From NCBI GenBank assembly GCA_945907245.1, contig CAMDTB010000017.1:1-52261 (forward strand): 52,261 bases of DNA. Reading direction: 5' to 3'. Source of the DNA: Rhizobium sp. Q54. GTDB lineage: Bacteria > Pseudomonadota > Alphaproteobacteria > SMXS01. Each line of letters begins with the position of its first letter. Position 1 is the first letter of the stretch. This document shows positions 45,220 through 52,261 of the stretch, piece by piece. The notes beneath the pieces were generated by a model that was not told where the DNA came from, made no database searches, and saw only the letters and a list, made by a program, of their open reading frames with translations. The translations under genes were made by a program, and so were the position numbers.

Positions 45220-46404
45220 ATGACCGCACCCGCCATCCGTCTCAATCCGCGCATGCACATGCGGGCGCTGTTCGGCCATCCGTGGATCTACTCCAACGAG
45301 ATCGGCATGGACGTGGCGATCCGCTCGCTGCCGGCAGGATCGATCGTTCGGTTCCAGTCGGCCGAGGGCCGTGCGCTCGGCACCGGCTATTTCAATCCGC
45401 ACACGCTGATCGCCGGGCGCATCCTGACCCGCGATCCGGAGCAGCCGGTCGACGCGGCATTCTTCCGCGCCCGGTTTGCCGCGGCGCTGGCGCTGCGCGA
45501 CAAGCTGTTCGACAAACCGTTCTACCGGCTGATCCATGCCGAGGCCGACGGGCTGCCCGGCCTGATCGTCGACCGCTTCGGCGGCGTGGTGGTGGTGCAG
45601 GCGAACACGGCGGGGATGGACGCGCTGATCGAGCCCGTCGTCGCCGCGCTGAAGGAAACGGTGAAGCCCGACGCCATCGTGCTGCGGCTCGACACGCCGG
45701 CGCGCCAGACCGAGGGCCTGTTGCAGGATGTGCGCGTGGTCCATGGCAAGGTCGACGGGCCGGTGCGGCTGGAGGAGAACGGCGTCGCCTTCTTCGCCGA
45801 CCTGGCCGGCGGCCAGAAGACCGGTTGGTTCTACGACCACCGCGACAACCGGGCTTTCGTGGCGAAATTCGCCAAAGGCGGCAAGGTGCTCGACCTCTAC
45901 ACCTTCGCCGGCGCGTTCGGCGTGCAGTGCGCGGCGGCGGGTGCCAAGGAAGTGGTCGCCATCGACCGGTCGGAGCCGGCGCTGGCGCTGGCGAAGCAGG
46001 CGGCCGAGGCGAACGGCGTCACCGCCGTCATGGACATCCGCCGCGCCGAAGCGTTCGAGGCCATGGAGAGCATGGGGCAGGGCGGCCGCAGGTTCGACGT
46101 GGTGATCGCCGACCCGCCCGCCTTCGTGAAATCGAAGAAGGACCTGAAGCCGGGCCTCAAGGGCTACCGCAAGATGGTCAAGCTGGCCGCGCCGCTGGTG
46201 CAGCCGGGCGGCATCCTGCTCGCCGCCTCCTGCAGCCACAATGTCAGCCCCGAGGCGTTCGCCGAGGAAGTGGCCCGCGGGCTGGGCGACGTGCGGCGCT
46301 CCGGCCGCATCCTGCGATCGGCGGGCGCGGGGCCGGACCATCCGGTGCATCCGCTGCTGCCGGAAAGCGCCTACCTGAAATGCATGGTGCTGCAACTCGA
46401 CTGA
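45220..46404 (+). CDS. RlmI-like class I rRNA (cytosine-C5) methyltransferase
   Basis: A 394-residue protein. The N-terminal 80 residues form a PUA-like domain (GHPWIYSNEI, GTGYFNPHTLIAGRIL), then the RlmI central part (DGLPGLIVDRFG, NGVAFFADLAGGQKTGWFYD) and a SAM domain (VLDLYTFAGAFGVQCA, DVVIADPPAFVKSK, LLAASCSHNV). It probably methylates a cytosine in 23S rRNA, as E. coli RlmI does at C1962; the homologue's target is inferred. The start ATG is at 45220. Confidence 0.9.
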   Translation: MTAPAIRLNPRMHMRALFGHPWIYSNEIGMDVAIRSLPAGSIVRFQSAEGRALGTGYFNPHTLIAGRILTRDPEQPVDAAFFRARFAAALALRDKLFDKPFYRLIHAEADGLPGLIVDRFGGVVVVQANTAGMDALIEPVVAALKETVKPDAIVLRLDTPARQTEGLLQDVRVVHGKVDGPVRLEENGVAFFADLAGGQKTGWFYDHRDNRAFVAKFAKGGKVLDLYTFAGAFGVQCAAAGAKEVVAIDRSEPALALAKQAAEANGVTAVMDIRRAEAFEAMESMGQGGRRFDVVIADPPAFVKSKKDLKPGLKGYRKMVKLAAPLVQPGGILLAASCSHNVSPEAFAEEVARGLGDVRRSGRILRSAGAGPDHPVHPLLPESAYLKCMVLQLD

Positions 46405-46475
46405 GCGGGCGGAATGGGGTAGGAGTTTTCCGCACTCGCGCTTAATTTGCGCATAAGTTCTATGGGAGACGGCAC

Positions 46476-47621
46476 ATGACCGAAGTCTGCATCATCGGTA
46501 TCGGCATCCACAAATTCGGCCGCACCGAAGGCAAGTCCGGCCGCCAGCAGGGGGCGCACGCGGTGCGCGACGCGCTGCGGGACGCGGGCCTCGACTGGGC
46601 CGACATGCAGTTCGCGTTCGGCGGGTCGGCCGCCTCGGGCAACGCCGATTCGCTGGTCAACGAACTGGGTCTCACCGGCGTGCAGTTCGTCAACGTCTCG
46701 AATGGCTGCGCCACCGGCGGCAGCGCGCTGATCTCGGCCTATACCGCGATCAAGTCCGGCCAGTACGATCTGGGCGTGGCCGTCGGCTTCGACAAGCATC
46801 CGCGCGGCGCGTTCAATTCGGACCCGGCCAGCCGCGGCCTGGAGCACTGGTACGGCGACACCGGTCTGAGCCTCACCACCCAGTTCTTCGCCATGAAGAT
46901 CAACCGTTACATGGCGGACTACGGCATCTCGCACGAGACGCTGGGCATGGTGGCGCAGAAGGCGTTCCGTAACGGCGCGCTCAATCCGAACGCCTGGCGC
47001 CGCGAGCCGGTCGACCTCGACACGGTGCTGAACTCCGAGATGCTGTCCTACCCGCTCACCAAGTACATGTTCTGCTCGCCGGCCGAAGGCGGCGTGGCGC
47101 TGATCCTCGCCAGCGAGGAGGCCGCGCGCCGCTATACCAACCGGCCGGTGCAGCTGCGCGCCTGCACCCTGCGCACCCGTCATTACGGCGCGTTCGAGGT
47201 ATTCAGCCCCTACCTGGCGCTGGACCGCGCGCCGAGCCCGACCGTGTTCGCCTCGAAGGCCGCGTTCGAGATGGCGGGCGTCGGTCCCGAGGACATCGAC
47301 GTGATCCAGATCCAGGACACGGAGTCCGGCGCCGAGATCATGCACATGGCCGAGAACGGCTTCTGCAAGGATGGCGACCAGGAAAAGCTGATCAAGGAAG
47401 GCCATACCGAGATCGGCGGCAAGATGCCAATCAACACCGACGGCGGCTGCATCGCCAATGGCGAGCCGATCGGCGCGTCGGGCCTGCGCCAGGTCTACGA
47501 GGTCGTCCTGCAACTGCGCGGCGACGGCGGCGCCCGCCAGGTCCCGAACAGCCCCAAGACCGGCTACACCCACGTCTATGGCGGCCCGGGCGTGTCGGCC
47601 TGCACCGTGCTTCAGGCCTAG
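46476..47621 (+). CDS. Thiolase-like protein (SCPx/lipid-transfer type), copy 1
   Basis: A 381-residue thiolase-fold protein. The nucleophile Cys is in VSNGCATGG (C78). In place of the usual GHPxGxTG it has GEPIGASGLRQ, so the catalytic His of biosynthetic/degradative thiolases reads Glu. This resembles non-decarboxylating lipid-transfer or SCPx-like groups rather than acetyl-CoA acetyltransferase. It could act as a retro-aldolase or a variant thiolase. The next gene is a close tandem copy. A partner DUF35 protein, common in such systems, is not adjacent. The ATG at 46476 follows ATGGGAGACGGCAC. Confidence 0.85.
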   Translation: MTEVCIIGIGIHKFGRTEGKSGRQQGAHAVRDALRDAGLDWADMQFAFGGSAASGNADSLVNELGLTGVQFVNVSNGCATGGSALISAYTAIKSGQYDLGVAVGFDKHPRGAFNSDPASRGLEHWYGDTGLSLTTQFFAMKINRYMADYGISHETLGMVAQKAFRNGALNPNAWRREPVDLDTVLNSEMLSYPLTKYMFCSPAEGGVALILASEEAARRYTNRPVQLRACTLRTRHYGAFEVFSPYLALDRAPSPTVFASKAAFEMAGVGPEDIDVIQIQDTESGAEIMHMAENGFCKDGDQEKLIKEGHTEIGGKMPINTDGGCIANGEPIGASGLRQVYEVVLQLRGDGGARQVPNSPKTGYTHVYGGPGVSACTVLQA

Positions 47622-47675
47622 CAGCCGATTATATCGCGGTATAGAATGTTCTCCTCTTAAGCGGGGAGATATTCC

Positions 47676-48821
47676 ATGACCGAGGTTTGCATCATCGGCA
47701 TCGGCCTGCACCCGTTCGGACGCACCGACGGCGTCAGCGGCCGGTCGCAGGGCGCTTACGCGGTGCGCCAGGCGCTGAAGGACTGCGGGCTCGAGTGGGA
47801 GGACATGCAGTTTGCCTTCGGCGGCTCGGCGGCGGCGGGCAATGCGGACAGCCTGGTCAATGAACTCGGCCTCACCGGCATCCAGTTCGTCAACGTCTCG
47901 AACGGCTGCGCCACCGGCGGTTCCGCGCTGCTGTCGGCCTATGCGGCGATCAAGGCGGGACAGTACGACCTCGGCCTCGCTGTCGGCTTCGACAAGCATC
48001 CGCGCGGCGCGTTCAATTCGGACCCGCGCAATTCCGGTCTTGAGACCTGGTACGGCGAGACCGGCCTGATGCTCACCACCCAGTTCTTCGGCATGAAGAT
48101 CAACCGGTATCTCGCCGAGCACGGCATCTCGCAGGAGGCGCTGGGCCTCGTCGCCAACAAGGCGTTCCGCAACGGCGCGAAGAACCCCAACGCGTGGCGC
48201 CGCGAGCCGGTCGACATGGACACGATCATGAACTCGGACATGCTGTCCTATCCGCTGACCAAATACATGTTCTGCTCGCCGGCCGAGGGCGGCGCGGCGC
48301 TGATCCTGGCCAGCGAGAAGGTGGCGCGGCGCTATACCAACCGGCCGGTCTACCTGCGCGCGGCGGCGCTGAGGACGCGGCATTATGGCTCGTTCGAGGT
48401 ATTCAGCCCCTATCTGGGCCTGAAGCGGGCGGCGAGCCCGTCGACCATCGCCAGCCGGGCGACATTCGAGATGGCGGGCATGGGACCCGAGGACATCGAT
48501 GTGGTCCAGGTCCAGGACACGGAATCCGGCGCCGAGATCATGTATCTGGCCGAATGCGGCTTCTGCAGGGACGGCGAGCAGGAGAAGCTGCTGCGCGACG
48601 GCGATACCGAGATCGGCGGCCGCATGCCGGTCAACACCGACGGCGGCTGCATCGCCAATGGCGAGCCTATCGGCGCATCGGGCCTGAGGCAGGTCTGCGA
48701 GGTGATAGCCCAACTCCGCGGCGACGCCGGCGACCGGCAGGTGCCGGGCAATCCGAAAACCGGCTTCACCCACGTCCACGGCGCGCCGGGGCTGTCGGCC
48801 TGCACCGTGCTGCAGGTCTGA
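47676..48821 (+). CDS. Thiolase-like protein, copy 2 (tandem paralogue)
   Basis: A 381-residue close copy of the preceding gene, with about four of five residues identical by eye and equal length. It keeps the Cys (VSNGCATGG) and the GEPIGASGLRQ motif. The tandem arrangement with a 54-bp gap suggests duplication. Conservation of both suggests different substrate preferences or a heteromeric enzyme. The differences are spread over the sequence, so the duplication is not very recent. The gene is followed 68 bp later by a ferredoxin gene. Confidence 0.85.
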   Translation: MTEVCIIGIGLHPFGRTDGVSGRSQGAYAVRQALKDCGLEWEDMQFAFGGSAAAGNADSLVNELGLTGIQFVNVSNGCATGGSALLSAYAAIKAGQYDLGLAVGFDKHPRGAFNSDPRNSGLETWYGETGLMLTTQFFGMKINRYLAEHGISQEALGLVANKAFRNGAKNPNAWRREPVDMDTIMNSDMLSYPLTKYMFCSPAEGGAALILASEKVARRYTNRPVYLRAAALRTRHYGSFEVFSPYLGLKRAASPSTIASRATFEMAGMGPEDIDVVQVQDTESGAEIMYLAECGFCRDGEQEKLLRDGDTEIGGRMPVNTDGGCIANGEPIGASGLRQVCEVIAQLRGDAGDRQVPGNPKTGFTHVHGAPGLSACTVLQV

Positions 48822-48889
48822 CAGGAGGGGTTGCGGTTGGCGTCTCGGCAGGCTACCGGATGGTCTCGAACGATCTCCCGGGAGGAACC

Positions 48890-49216
48890 ATGCCGCTGAT
48901 CCGCTACATCGAACATGATGGCACCGAGCACGAGCAGGAGGTGCCTGTCGGCTGGTCGCTGATGGAAGGCGCGTCGAAGAACGGGATTCCCGGCATCCTG
49001 GGCGATTGCGGCGGCTCCTGCGCCTGCGGCACCTGCCATATCTACGCCGACGAGAGCTGGCTGGAGCGGCTGCCGGAAGTCGATGAGGGCCAGGACATGA
49101 TGCTGGAATACGCCATCGACCGGCGCCCCAACAGCCGGCTCGCCTGCCAGATCACTGTGACCGCCGACATGGACGGCTTCGTCGCCCGCACGCCCGTCCG
49201 CCAGCACACGGAATAG
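48890..49216 (+). CDS. [2Fe-2S] ferredoxin (adrenodoxin/putidaredoxin type)
   Basis: A 108-residue ferredoxin with the cluster cysteines in GDCGGSCACGTCHIY (C-x5-C-x2-C-type spacing) and a fourth Cys in SRLACQITV. The EVDEGQDMMLEYA segment is typical of ferredoxins that serve P450s and Rieske oxygenases. The ATG at 48890 follows CGGGAGGAACC. Its likely partners in the window are the P450 at 36869-38116 and the Rieske oxygenase at 50807-52192, but no ferredoxin reductase is seen. Confidence 0.92.
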   Translation: MPLIRYIEHDGTEHEQEVPVGWSLMEGASKNGIPGILGDCGGSCACGTCHIYADESWLERLPEVDEGQDMMLEYAIDRRPNSRLACQITVTADMDGFVARTPVRQHTE

Positions 49217-49316
49217 CGGCGGGCCGCCGCTCAACCGAAAGTTGATCGTCGGGCGCTTGTCATCCGGTGTGAAGCGGGTACGCTCCCGCTCTGAGATCAA
49301 TGGCTTGGGCTAAAGC

Positions 49317-49892
49317 GTGGGCGAGGGATATGGAAGGGCAGCGTGCGGCGGCACCCATCGGCGGGTTGCAGTTCTACTGATCGCGGTCTTGCTCGCAGCG
49401 CCTGCCTGGGCGGAAGACTTTACCGCCGGTCCACTCGATCCTGCCCGCAGCCTGGTGATTGCGTCGCATTCCACCGTCGCGCCCGTTTCGCCGACGGTGG
49501 AGCAGTTCAACGAGACGCCCGCACATATCGGTGACGCCGAAGCCAGGGATCCGTCCATCGCCGCCGCGCTGACCGTCAACGACGTGTTCGGGGTGGCCGA
49601 GGGCAGCGCCCACGAACCCCTGGTCAGCGTCGAAGTCGAGCTTGCCAAGGCCGAGGATCCGGCGCGCCTGTGGAGAGATCTGTCCGGTCCCTTCGCCATC
49701 GCCAACGACCTGCCGCTGGGTGCGATCAGGGCAATGATGATAGCGCCGCCGGACCTGTTGCCGGATGACGGCGCTGCCGTGCCCGTCGCGCTCAACGCAT
49801 CGGGCCCGACGCTAGAGGCCAGCGATCACCTGTTCGAGAAACGCGATGTGCCCCGGAACGTCCGTCGCTCCCGTCGCCATGGAATGCAGTGA
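49317..49892 (+). CDS. Secreted protein of unknown function
   Basis: A 191-residue frame from a GTG at 49317. It starts with a signal peptide (RRVAVLLIAVLLAAPAWA, cleavage before EDF). The mature part has no recognised domain. Its 3' end overlaps the convergent LLM gene by 81 bp, which is unusual and may mean that the real stop or the frame is different. The ribosome binding site is weak, so the start is uncertain. Confidence 0.5.
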   Translation: MGEGYGRAACGGTHRRVAVLLIAVLLAAPAWAEDFTAGPLDPARSLVIASHSTVAPVSPTVEQFNETPAHIGDAEARDPSIAAALTVNDVFGVAEGSAHEPLVSVEVELAKAEDPARLWRDLSGPFAIANDLPLGAIRAMMIAPPDLLPDDGAAVPVALNASGPTLEASDHLFEKRDVPRNVRRSRRHGMQ

Positions 49893-50699
49893 TACGTGGG
49901 TGACGCCCTCGGCGCGCCAGACCTCGATGTCGTGGAACGCGTCGTCGAGGGTCGAGACCCGGCCGCCGAAGTCGGGCCGGTCCTCGGGATGGGTGAACAC
50001 CACCGCCTCCATGCCGAATCCGTCCAGCGAGCGGCCTTCGGCTTCCATCACCTTGCGGAAGGCGTCCATCATGGCGGGCGCCTCGCGGGCGGGCGCGTAG
50101 GGAATCCAGCCGTCTCCGGTGCGCGCGGCGCGGCGCATGGCGGGCGCGCTGGTGCCGCCGATCCAGATCGGGATGCTGCGGTTCGGCGGCAGCGGGCAGA
50201 TGCCGGCGTCGGTCACCGTGTGGAACCGGCCTTTGAAGCTGATGGCGCTGTCCGACCACAGCGCGCGCATCAGGTCGATCTGCTCGTCCATCACCGCGCC
50301 GCGGTTGGCGAAATCGGCGCCCAGCGCCTCATATTCCGCCTCGTTCCAGCCGCTGCCGACACCCAGCCGGATCCGGCCGCCCGCCAGCACGTCGCAGATG
50401 GCGGCCTGCTTGGCGACGAGCGCGGCCTGGCGCTGGGGCAGGATCAGCACCGCCGAGAAGAATTCCAGCCGCCGGCTGATCGCCGCCATGTGGGCGAACA
50501 GGGTCAGCGGATCGTAGAACGGCGACAGGTGAGTAAACGGCATGGAGAATCCGGGCCGGCTGGCGGGATTCGAGCCCAGCACATGGTCGTAGACGACGAT
50601 ATGGTCGTAGCCCAGGTCGTCCACCCCCTGGACGAAATCGCGGATGGCGTAGGGATCATCGCCCACATCGGTGAACGGAAATACGGCGCCGAGTTTCAT
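49812..50699 (-). CDS. LLM class flavin/F420-dependent oxidoreductase
   Basis: A 295-residue (beta/alpha)8 luciferase-like monooxygenase-family protein. It starts MKLGAVFPFTDVGDDPYAIR and shows LGYDHIVVYDHVLG, GRIRLGVGSGWNEAEYEALG and PIWIGGTSAPAMRRAARTGDGW. This is the TIGR03619-like group, often annotated as F420-dependent. Cofactor choice (F420 or FMN) is not clear from sequence. The substrate is unknown. Confidence 0.9.
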   Translation of the reverse strand: MKLGAVFPFTDVGDDPYAIRDFVQGVDDLGYDHIVVYDHVLGSNPASRPGFSMPFTHLSPFYDPLTLFAHMAAISRRLEFFSAVLILPQRQAALVAKQAAICDVLAGGRIRLGVGSGWNEAEYEALGADFANRGAVMDEQIDLMRALWSDSAISFKGRFHTVTDAGICPLPPNRSIPIWIGGTSAPAMRRAARTGDGWIPYAPAREAPAMMDAFRKVMEAEGRSLDGFGMEAVVFTHPEDRPDFGGRVSTLDDAFHDIEVWRAEGVTHVSLHSMATGATDVPGHIAFLEQVIAGL

Positions 50700-50806
50700 G
50701 AAATCCTCCCCGGGATTCCACCCAGCATAGCCGGAATCGGCTTCTGGCCAAGCAGCGCGACTCCTGCCATGCTTGAAATTCAGCGCACGTGAATGGGGAG
50801 ACCGCC

Positions 50807-52192
50807 ATGAATGTCCAGAACCCGGAGAAGCTGAAGCCCGGCGAAGCCCGCTGCCCGGGCCCGAGCACCCGCGACCTGATCCTGCGCGACGGCTGGGAGG
50901 TTCCGGCCGAACTGGTCACCGAGAGCTACGAATTTCTCGGCGACGAGGACATTCCCTACGAGCGGTACACCTCGAAGGACTTCTTCGACCTCGAGATGCG
51001 CAAACTCTGGCCGAAGGCGTGGCAGTGGGCGTGCCGCGAGGAAGTCATTCCAGAGGTCGGCGACTACCATGTCTACGACATCGGCCCGTATTCGATCCTG
51101 GTGACCCGGGTCGCGCCCGACGAGATCAAGGCGTTCGTCAATTCGTGCCTGCACCGTGGCACCCAGCTGCGCCCGTCCGACTCGACCGGCAGCGTGCAGA
51201 ACTTCCGCTGCCCGTTCCACGGCTGGACCTGGAACCTGGACGGCTCGCTGAAGGAGATTCCCTGCCGCTGGGATTTCCCCAAGGTCACCGACGAGGAATT
51301 CCGGCTGCCCGAGGTGAAGGTGGCGCGGTGGGGCGGCTTCGTCTGGATCAACATGGACGAGAACGCCGGTCCGCTGGAGGAATGGCTCGAGGTGCTGCCG
51401 AAGCACTTCGCCAACTGGCCGCTGGAGAATCGCTACACGGCGGTCCACGTGCAGAAGGTGCTGCCCGCCAACTGGAAGGCGACCCAGGAAGCCTTCGCCG
51501 AGGCCTACCACGTGCTGGAGACCCATTCGCAGGCGCTCTATACCGCCAGCGACGCCAACGCCCAGTACGACGTGTTCGGCGAGCGCACCAGCCGCTTCAT
51601 CCACACCGTCGGCATCCCGAGCCCGCATCTTGAAGGCCCGGTCAGCGAAGAGGACATCCTGAGCCGCATGCGCGGCGGGCAGGGCGGCATGGACATCCCC
51701 GAGGGCGGCACCGCCCGTTCGGTGGTGGCCGATCATCTCCGGTCGGCGCTCAGCGAGGCCTATGGCATCGACCTGACCCAGACCAGCCCGTCCGAGCTGA
51801 TGGATTCCATCCAGTACCATCTGTTTCCGAACACCTACCTGCACTCGGGCGTGGTGCTGCCGCTGATCTACCGGTTCCGGCCCAACGGCATGGACGTCAA
51901 CAGCACGATCTTCGACATCCTGGTGCTGCGGCCGATTCCGGAGAACGGCGAGGCGCCCGAGGCCGCCGAGACCCATTACCTTAAGCCGGGCGAAAGCTAC
52001 ACAACGACACCCGGCCTCGATCCGGGCCTCGCCGTGGTCTACGACCAGGACACCGGCAATCTGGAGATGCAGCAGCGGGCCTTCCAGGGCGCCAGCTACG
52101 GCCTGGGCAAGCAGGGCGAGACGCTGGGCAACTACCAGGAAATCCGCATCCGCCGCATGCACAAGACCCTGGAGACGTTCCTGAAGGCCTAA
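50807..52192 (+). CDS. Rieske-type aromatic ring-hydroxylating oxygenase, alpha subunit-like
   Basis: A 461-residue Rieske non-haem iron oxygenase. The Rieske centre is in SCLHRGTQL and FRCPFHGWTW (C-x-H...C-x2-H). The mononuclear iron His residues are in NWKATQEAFAEAYHVLETH. The ATG at 50807 follows GGGGAG; a shorter alternative at 50789 adds six residues. No beta subunit is adjacent, so it may be a homo-oligomer (as in KshA-type or phthalate oxygenases). The ferredoxin at 48890 is a possible electron donor. The substrate is unknown. Confidence 0.92.
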   Translation: MNVQNPEKLKPGEARCPGPSTRDLILRDGWEVPAELVTESYEFLGDEDIPYERYTSKDFFDLEMRKLWPKAWQWACREEVIPEVGDYHVYDIGPYSILVTRVAPDEIKAFVNSCLHRGTQLRPSDSTGSVQNFRCPFHGWTWNLDGSLKEIPCRWDFPKVTDEEFRLPEVKVARWGGFVWINMDENAGPLEEWLEVLPKHFANWPLENRYTAVHVQKVLPANWKATQEAFAEAYHVLETHSQALYTASDANAQYDVFGERTSRFIHTVGIPSPHLEGPVSEEDILSRMRGGQGGMDIPEGGTARSVVADHLRSALSEAYGIDLTQTSPSELMDSIQYHLFPNTYLHSGVVLPLIYRFRPNGMDVNSTIFDILVLRPIPENGEAPEAAETHYLKPGESYTTTPGLDPGLAVVYDQDTGNLEMQQRAFQGASYGLGKQGETLGNYQEIRIRRMHKTLETFLKA

Positions 52193-52261
52193 ACACCAAG
52201 GAGCGGCGCGATCAGCGGGTGGAGGAACGCCATCCACAGCCACGCCGCCGCCAGCGACAGC
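52189..52261 (-). CDS. C-terminal end of a hydrophobic (membrane) protein, partial
   Basis: The minus strand from the window edge reads LSLAAAWLWMAFLHPLIAPL and ends at TAG (52189-52191), overlapping the Rieske gene stop by 3 bp. The 23 residues are strongly hydrophobic, as in the last helix of a membrane protein. Too little is present to name a family. Confidence 0.35.
   Translation of the reverse strand, partial: LSLAAAWLWMAFLHPLIAPLLGV

Noticed and set aside
48194-49216. 340-residue fusion of a thiolase part with ferredoxin
   Set aside because: The first part is an out-of-frame shadow of the second thiolase-like gene; the ferredoxin has its own ATG and ribosome binding site at 48890.

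Overview
The window is GC-rich (about 65% by eye) and tightly packed, with many 4-bp start/stop overlaps. The gene content suggests a free-living, catabolically versatile alphaproteobacterium: acyl-CoA dehydrogenase, thiolases, several SDRs, aerobic-CODH-like molybdenum hydroxylases, P450, Rieske oxygenase and a TonB receptor. An inverted-repeat element of a type I associate with Alphaproteobacteria supports this. No rRNA, tRNA, CRISPR, integrase or transposase was seen. Species-level assignment is not possible from this sequence.

Layout. 1-4.0 kb: edge of a DUF1295 membrane gene, an acyl-CoA dehydrogenase with its terminator, an SDR and an amidase. 4.07-12.97 kb: a mainly plus-strand set that looks like an undescribed small-molecule pathway. 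It holds a PaaK-like adenylating enzyme, a methyltransferase, a ferritin-like (putative diiron) protein and a chorismate-enzyme homologue, all translationally coupled or nearly so. A cupin, a second methyltransferase and a large cyanophycin-synthetase-like ATP-grasp ligase follow, with one minus-strand SDR in between. 12.97-17.2 kb: chromate transporter, a tartronate-semialdehyde-reductase/glycerate-kinase pair and a TetR regulator. 17.2-26.7 kb: a molybdenum hydroxylase region with coxG-coxS-coxM-coxL (form II) on plus, and a second coxL, xdhC and a MoeA/MobA-like fusion on minus. Upstream of coxG lie several DNA palindromes.

26.9-28.05 kb: a membrane TIR protein translationally coupled to a DUF4231/SLATT-like two-TM protein, a candidate defence or signalling pair. 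28.05-36.8 kb (minus strand): a membrane protein, DUF3237, SDR and TonB receptor, then an operon of an alkaline-phosphatase-superfamily protein, a family 2 glycosyltransferase and a second cyanophycin-synthetase-like gene. That gene is broken by a frameshift and by a TGA exactly where its paralogue has Trp. 36.9-45.2 kb: P450, TetR, MFS transporter, HAD hydrolase, patatin lipoprotein, methyltransferase, aldo/keto reductase, VOC protein, a small unknown gene and a GST remnant. 45.2-52.26 kb: RlmI-like methyltransferase, two tandem duplicated thiolase-like genes, a [2Fe-2S] ferredoxin, a secreted unknown, an LLM flavin enzyme, a Rieske oxygenase and the edge of another membrane gene.

The most notable candidates are the 4.07-12.97 kb biosynthetic set with its damaged ligase paralogue at 35.0-36.8 kb, and the TIR/DUF4231 pair. 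All functional assignments come from reading motifs by eye; no database search was run.
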